Assembly (NCBI GenBank): GCA_964505325.1
Contig: CAZDHT010000189.1
Coordinates: 1 to 10,942 of the forward strand
Length of the DNA stretch: 10,942 nt
Reading direction: 5' to 3'
Source: CAZDHT01 sp964505325
GTDB taxonomy: Bacteria; Planctomycetota; PUPC01
Positions 6,859 to 10,942 of this stretch are shown one piece after another. Each line of letters begins with the position of its first letter. Within the stretch, counting starts at the first letter, position 1. The notes beneath the pieces are model-generated. The model was not told the origin of the DNA and did no database searches. It saw only the letters and a program-made list of their open reading frames with translations. The translations under genes and the position numbers were made by a program.

Positions 6859-8190
6859 TCAGTTCTGTCCTGCCAGCTCGATATACGCACCTTGAGCGAT
6901 CAGCCCGTCCTGAAGACAGCGGACATCGACGTTCCGTACGGCACCATCCCCCTGGGCCGCCAGACCGGCGGCGAATCCGGCCGCCTGGCCGGTGGCGAAG
7001 ACTGCGGGCATCTGGCGGATCGAGCCCAACACCCCCCGGTCGCACGAGATGGCCCGCCCGGCCACCAGCAGGTTGGACACGCTCTGGGGAATCAACGTGC
7101 GATACGGGATGCCGTAGTGCTCGCCCTCGGGCAGTGTCTTGCCGGCGTGCGGATGCTCTCGCTGCTTCAGCTCCTCCGGTGTGCCGACCGCGTGAAGATC
7201 GATCTCGCGGCAGTAGTCCGCGATGTCGTCGGCGGATTTGCGCCGTTCGAAGTAGTGCTCCATGGTCAGCACGTATTCGCCGACGATCCGCCGCGTTTCG
7301 CGGATGCCCAGCAGGTTGCCGGTCGCGGCGACAAAGGCCTCCTCACAGCCGGGAATCCTGTCGCGCAGGTATCGGCACAGCTCGTGGCTCTGGCGGCGGC
7401 CCTCGATGATTGCGCGCGTGATCGAGTCGGCATCGTTTCCGTCGGTGTCTTTCTGGTGCTTGTAGTTGAAGCGGGCCGCGTTGCCGGTGGCCATGCCGTT
7501 GATGCACAGCAGGTCGTTGCGCCCGGACAACTCTCCGGACAGACTGGCCGCCTTGGTCAGCTCGAAGAACGGATTGGTCCGCGCCCACTTGATGTGGTCG
7601 GTTTCCTTCAGGCCCGCGATGAGGAAGCACAACGTGGAGGGCTGCATCAGGCCAGTCGCGTCGCCCTTGTCAAAGGGGCAGCCGGCGCGGGCCGCCAGAT
7701 CGGCGTCACCGGTGGCGTCCACAAAGACACCCGCTCGCCACTCCTCCCGACCCGACTTGGACCATGTGTGCACGGCCGTGATCCGCTGGCCGTCCATGAC
7801 CGGCTCGGTCATCGTCGTGAACAGACGCGGCTCGGCGCCGGAGGCGACGACCATCTCGTCCAGCAGCAGCTTGAGAGCTTCGGCGTCAATGGTCGTCCAG
7901 TCGTAGGGCGGTTTCTCGCCCGGCCTGGGGTCGGGCTTGGGGATGGCCGCGCCTCGCTCCAACAGGCCTTGCAGGACTTCCAGGCCGATCCCGCGAATGA
8001 TGATGTCCTTCTGATCGGTGTAGGGCGCCAGCGTGGGAACCAGGCCGTTGGTGGCCATTCCCCCGAAGGCGCTGGAGGCCTCGATCAGCGCGGTCCGGGC
8101 GCCGGCCCGGCTGGCGGATATCGCCGCCGCCACTCCGGCCGGCCCGCCGCCGGCCACCACCACGTCAAACTCTCTCTTCTCGATCGTCAT
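6859..8190 (-). CDS. FAD-dependent oxidoreductase (PF12831-type)
   Basis: A flavoprotein dehydrogenase or oxidase of unknown substrate, 443 aa. The start is the ATG at 8190, with GAGGTG 5 nt upstream. The open frame continues much further upstream, but there it only shadows the GH123-like gene. The N-terminus is a Rossmann dinucleotide-binding fold: FDVVVAGGGPAGVAAA (GGGPAG at 14-19) with Glu37 at the end of the second strand to hold the FAD ribose. FVDATGDADLAARAGCPF (156-173) is the characteristic second FAD motif of this group. The C-terminus carries LLVAGRAISCDRGVLGSIR (374-392) followed by QAAGFAAGLAA. There is no signal peptide or membrane segment, so it should be cytoplasmic. It follows the GH123-like paralogue B gene by 62 bp on the same strand, which suggests co-transcription. 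Enzymes of this family often sit beside glycoside hydrolases in Planctomycetota-like genomes, so sugar oxidation is a reasonable guess but not shown. No heterodisulfide-reductase iron-sulfur motifs are seen. Confidence 0.88.
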   Translation of the reverse strand: MTIEKREFDVVVAGGGPAGVAAAISASRAGARTALIEASSAFGGMATNGLVPTLAPYTDQKDIIIRGIGLEVLQGLLERGAAIPKPDPRPGEKPPYDWTTIDAEALKLLLDEMVVASGAEPRLFTTMTEPVMDGQRITAVHTWSKSGREEWRAGVFVDATGDADLAARAGCPFDKGDATGLMQPSTLCFLIAGLKETDHIKWARTNPFFELTKAASLSGELSGRNDLLCINGMATGNAARFNYKHQKDTDGNDADSITRAIIEGRRQSHELCRYLRDRIPGCEEAFVAATGNLLGIRETRRIVGEYVLTMEHYFERRKSADDIADYCREIDLHAVGTPEELKQREHPHAGKTLPEGEHYGIPYRTLIPQSVSNLLVAGRAISCDRGVLGSIRQMPAVFATGQAAGFAAGLAAQGDGAVRNVDVRCLQDGLIAQGAYIELAGQN

Positions 8191-8252
8191 ACGTTCACCT
8201 CGTGCCCGTGGACTCCAAATGCCGTTGCCGGGCGAGCCCGAAGGCCCGCGGG

Positions 8253-10829
8253 CTACTTCTCCAGCTTCTCTTGCATGGTGGCGGCGGCGGCGAATAGGCG
8301 CCTTGACAGGTCCTGCCACCCCCGATGGTTCAACTGGTAGAAGGTGGTCTGATACGCGAACCGCGGCTCCCGGGTGACGGCCTCGTAGCGGTCGCGCAGC
8401 AGCCGCTCGCAGGTGGCGACCAGCGCGGGGCCAAGCGATGCGGCATGCTTGTCGAGGGCGTCGGACAGGAAGAGGACCGCTTCGGCCTCTTGCAGCCCCT
8501 CGCGGAGGGACTCGAACCGGACCAGCGGCTCGGCCCCCTGCGGACCGGGGTAGGTCAGGGACGGCGGCATCAGGACGCCCGGGTAGGGCTTCGCGTTGGG
8601 CCAGCGGCCGAACAGGGCGCTGCCGTACCGTCCGCTGCTGGGGATCAGGCCCGGCCAGTAGTCGAGACCCATGTGGCCGAAGCCGCGCTGCCGGCTGTAC
8701 AGGCTCCACTCGGGGAACGTCCGGAACGCCCACGTGCCGCCGCCGCCGAAGAGCATACGATAATACAGCACGCCCGGCGCGGACAGGTGCCGCGAGAGGG
8801 GAAACGCCCGGTCGTATCCGACCGGCGAAACCCCGTAGATATGTTCGTTGTAGACGACCTGGCCCCCGCCGGCGAGCGGGTAGGGGGCCGGCGAGCGCGT
8901 CGGCCGGTGGCTGCTCTTCATCCACCGGGCACCGGAGAGAATCTCGTCGAACATGCGGGTGACCTCTTTGGGAGGGTTCGCATCGCCCAGGAGCCCCAGG
9001 CACATCGACGCCTCCATCCCCTCCGCCGCCAGACGCTTCCGGACGCCCCCGAGCACCGGCGCCCAGAACGCCTTGCTCTCCTTGGTTCCGTAAGCGGGGA
9101 CCCGGAGTTCCACGCGTCCCCCCGTCTTCCGGTCGCGGACGGTTACGGTGACGGGCGGGTCGTTCCGCGTGCGCCATCCATCCGTCTGCCAGACTTGGAT
9201 GGCGACGAACGGCGGAACGCCCAAGTGCTTCCGGACCAGCTTCAGATAGCGTTCCAGGACGGTGAAGTCGTGGTCGAACGTTCCGTCTGCATTCCGAATC
9301 CAGGTTACCATGCCCTCGTCATTGCCGTACATCGTATGCCTGATCAAGGGCAGGATCACCAGCTTGTTCCCCACCCGGCCGAGCAGTTCATAGCTCCTGT
9401 CCATCAGCTTCCAGTGCGCCTCGGACCAGGACGCCACCTTGTAGCTCAACGCCAGCGCCTCGGGGGACTGATAGAGAGCGACCGTGGTGCGGAACCGGAG
9501 CGGGTCCGGCAGGACCCAATTGGCGACATGCAGGCGGACGGGAACGGGGACGGGGGCCTGGCCGTCCACGGAAACGGTCAGCGTACCGGTGTAATCGCCC
9601 GGCCGCGCGGCCTTGGAGACCTGAACCGACAGCCAGACGGACTCGATGGCCGCCCGGCGCAGCGCGGCCTCCGCCGGGGTGTCGCCCCGCCGCAGTCTCG
9701 TGTTCACCCTGACCTCGGCGGGCGGGGAAGCGTGCAACTCCCAGTTGCCGTACAAGACCTTCACGTTCTTCGCCGGGATGGCCTCTTTGCCGCCGGCGCT
9801 CTTCAGTTCCGACACGACCGCCTTCAGGCCCCGGACGGCTTCGGCCGAGCTGACCATAACCCTCCCGGCGACGACGCCGTTCCGGGCGCCCGTCAACTCG
9901 ACGGGCCTGAGCGGCTCGTTCGAATCGCCGTACTCCAGCCCCTCAACACAGGCGTTGCGGTCGAGGTTCCACACCTGCACCCCCTTCGAGCGCCGGCAGT
10001 TGGGCGCCGCGCCAGAGCCGACGGCTTGCAGGCGGAGCGAGCCGAGGAGTGCATGCTGCCACGCATATCGGCTCGTGCTCGGCAGCCAGGTCCGCGCCTT
10101 CGGGGCCAGATCGCTGCGGTGCACTTCCACCGCCAAGACGTTCAGGCCCTTGCGCAGATGCCTCAGCGGCAGCGTCACCGGAGCCAGGGCGCGGTCGCGC
10201 TTGGCCAGTCGGTCCCACAAGTCCTTTTCCGTCTGGGCCAGCTTTGCACGACGGCTGGGATGGCCGGGAATAACCCGGCCTTTTGAGTCAACGTATGTCT
10301 CGGGCGGATACGGAGCGGCCGGGGTTGCCGGCGTGAGGTCGCCCGCGGGGAGATGTGTGCGCGCCACCTCCTCGCCGTTCAGATACACGACCACACCACC
10401 GCGGTACTTCATGGAGAGACGCAGACCCTTGATGGCGGCCGGGTCCGAGACCGCGAACTTAGCTCGCAGCAGCACCACGCCGGTATCCAGGCCATGGAAC
10501 GGGGCTTTGCCCAACCGCCCGGTACGAGTGCGCGGCCAGGCGAGGTCGTTGAACTCTGGCTTGGCCCATCCCTCCTTGGGCGGCACGGGGCTGAGCGCCG
10601 CGGCGGCCCTCCGGCTGAGTGTTTGCTTCCTGCGCCCGCCGCCAAACAGTTCCACCTCCGCGGCGTCGGCCGCCTTCGGCACGAACACGACGGCGCGTGA
10701 CGCCTTGTGCCAGCGCCAGTAGGTGCCAGAGTTCAAGATGTCAGATCCGGGTGGCTCCGCGCCCAACGCGCCCGCACCGGCCGCGAGAAGGAAACACCCC
10801 GCAATAGGCCATATCAACAACTTCGTCAA
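8253..10829 (-). CDS. Secreted GH123-like (DUF4091-type) glycoside hydrolase domain protein, paralogue B
   Basis: An exported 858-aa protein. It starts with TTG at 10829, supported by AAGGAGGT ending 5 nt upstream and by the signal peptide that follows (MTKLLIWPIAGCFLLAAGAG, then ALGA, cut before Glu25). The domain order matches paralogue A: galactose-binding-like sandwich (YRGGVVVYLNGEEVARTHLP at 142-161, LRKGLNVLAVEVHR at 225-238), a beta domain (RPGDYTGTLTVSVDG at 409-423), then a barrel entered through NWVLPDP (437-443). It continues with SPEALALSYKVASWSEAHWK (455-474), YGNDEGMVTWIRNADGTF (501-518) and a helical C-terminus starting at RFESLREGLQEAEA (771-784). The GH123 Asp-Glu pair is not apparent: where paralogue A has CWEP this protein has VWQTDG (546-551). 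GDANPPKE (615-622) matches GDSRPKK of paralogue A. It is the first complete gene of a minus-strand set with the FAD oxidoreductase. Extracellular glycan hydrolysis or binding is inferred; the substrate is unknown. Confidence 0.85.
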   Translation of the reverse strand: MTKLLIWPIAGCFLLAAGAGALGAEPPGSDILNSGTYWRWHKASRAVVFVPKAADAAEVELFGGGRRKQTLSRRAAAALSPVPPKEGWAKPEFNDLAWPRTRTGRLGKAPFHGLDTGVVLLRAKFAVSDPAAIKGLRLSMKYRGGVVVYLNGEEVARTHLPAGDLTPATPAAPYPPETYVDSKGRVIPGHPSRRAKLAQTEKDLWDRLAKRDRALAPVTLPLRHLRKGLNVLAVEVHRSDLAPKARTWLPSTSRYAWQHALLGSLRLQAVGSGAAPNCRRSKGVQVWNLDRNACVEGLEYGDSNEPLRPVELTGARNGVVAGRVMVSSAEAVRGLKAVVSELKSAGGKEAIPAKNVKVLYGNWELHASPPAEVRVNTRLRRGDTPAEAALRRAAIESVWLSVQVSKAARPGDYTGTLTVSVDGQAPVPVPVRLHVANWVLPDPLRFRTTVALYQSPEALALSYKVASWSEAHWKLMDRSYELLGRVGNKLVILPLIRHTMYGNDEGMVTWIRNADGTFDHDFTVLERYLKLVRKHLGVPPFVAIQVWQTDGWRTRNDPPVTVTVRDRKTGGRVELRVPAYGTKESKAFWAPVLGGVRKRLAAEGMEASMCLGLLGDANPPKEVTRMFDEILSGARWMKSSHRPTRSPAPYPLAGGGQVVYNEHIYGVSPVGYDRAFPLSRHLSAPGVLYYRMLFGGGGTWAFRTFPEWSLYSRQRGFGHMGLDYWPGLIPSSGRYGSALFGRWPNAKPYPGVLMPPSLTYPGPQGAEPLVRFESLREGLQEAEAVLFLSDALDKHAASLGPALVATCERLLRDRYEAVTREPRFAYQTTFYQLNHRGWQDLSRRLFAAAATMQEKLEK

Positions 10830-10834
10830 GACCT

Positions 10835-10842
10835 ACCTCCTT
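10835..10842 (-). promoter_or_regulatory. Strong Shine-Dalgarno deciding a TTG start
   Basis: AAGGAGGT, a near-perfect complement to the 16S rRNA 3' end, lies 5 nt before the TTG at 10829. The signal peptide begins directly at that TTG, and there is no in-frame ATG nearby. This makes the non-ATG start convincing. Confidence 0.85.
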
Positions 10843-10855
10843 GGTGACACGGATG

Positions 10856-10942
10856 CTATCCCCAGCGCAGTTGAAAGTCGTCAGCCCCGCCGTCGCGCGA
10901 CACCTTCGGCTTCTGGGTGAATTTGTAGACCGCCTGTCGCTT
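10856..10942 (-). CDS. C-terminal end of an unidentified protein (partial)
   Basis: The minus-strand frame entering from the right edge is open for 28 codons and ends in TAG at 10858-10856. It reads KRQAVYKFTQKPKVSRDGG, then ADDFQLRWG. The composition is protein-like rather than that of the Arg/Ala-rich shadow frames. The stop lies 26 nt before the TTG start of paralogue B, with that gene's Shine-Dalgarno in between, which is typical operon spacing. I cannot assign a family. The beta-strand-like, charged C-terminus would suit another carbohydrate-active beta-sandwich protein, but this is a guess. Confidence 0.6.
   Translation of the reverse strand, partial: KRQAVYKFTQKPKVSRDGGADDFQLRWG

Noticed and set aside
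6841..8340. 499-codon open frame on the plus strand
   Set aside because: It is antisense to the FAD oxidoreductase gene, which has clear FAD-binding motifs on the other strand.
8191..9177. N-terminal extension of the FAD oxidoreductase frame
   Set aside because: The extra 329 codons overlap paralogue B in another frame and are Arg/Pro-rich. The Shine-Dalgarno and Rossmann motif place the true start at 8190.
8325..10286. 653-codon open frame on the plus strand
   Set aside because: It is antisense to paralogue B, whose signal peptide, Shine-Dalgarno and conserved motifs are convincing. The antisense product has shadow-frame composition.
1..10942. CRISPR array, complete tRNA, rRNA or riboswitch
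   Set aside because: No regularly spaced repeats, full cloverleaf, rRNA-like stretch or recognisable riboswitch core was seen on either strand.

Overview
The window is a GC-rich fragment of a carbohydrate-degradation locus. The organism is most likely a member of the Planctomycetota or a neighbouring phylum rich in secreted glycoside hydrolases (Lentisphaerota and Armatimonadota are alternatives). This rests on very high third-position GC, family 9-type carbohydrate-binding lipoproteins, large secreted GH123-like (DUF4091-type) proteins and PF12831-type FAD oxidoreductases. It is an inference from gene content, since the window holds no rRNA or other marker gene. A run of ten Ns at 214-223 suggests a draft scaffold, possibly a metagenome-assembled genome.

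Layout. 1-1230 (minus) encodes a secreted, probably lipid-anchored sugar-binding protein. It is cut by the N run, and the coding frame changes across that run. 1231-1949 has no convincing gene. It holds the 3' part of a tRNA-Arg(UCU) gene on the minus strand (1343-1387), followed by a stretch of visibly lower GC containing several short inverted repeats and a direct repeat. This looks like the end of an integrative element or a tRNA-associated recombination scar. 1950-3929 (plus) is a GH36 alpha-galactosidase with no recognisable signal peptide. 4110-6734 (plus) is a large secreted GH123-like protein with its own sigma70-type promoter in the preceding gap.

The right half reads on the minus strand as a tight set. 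It starts with the C-terminal tail of an unidentified protein (10856-10942). Then come a second secreted GH123-like protein (8253-10829, TTG start behind a near-perfect Shine-Dalgarno), a cytoplasmic FAD-dependent oxidoreductase (6859-8190), and a ribosome-binding site plus signal peptide that leads nowhere (from 6828). The plus-strand and minus-strand sets converge at about 6735-6858.

How the genes may work together (inference): the two secreted GH123-like paralogues and the sugar-binding lipoprotein would act on a polysaccharide or glycoprotein glycan outside the cytoplasm. The GH36 enzyme would remove alpha-galactosyl residues from imported oligosaccharides, and the oxidoreductase might oxidise a released sugar or an aglycone. 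The most unusual points are the tRNA-Arg 3' fragment with its repeat-rich flank, the two convergent paralogues that share a conserved insert but show no obvious GH123 Asp-Glu pair, and the orphan secretion signal whose start region matches that of the plus-strand paralogue.
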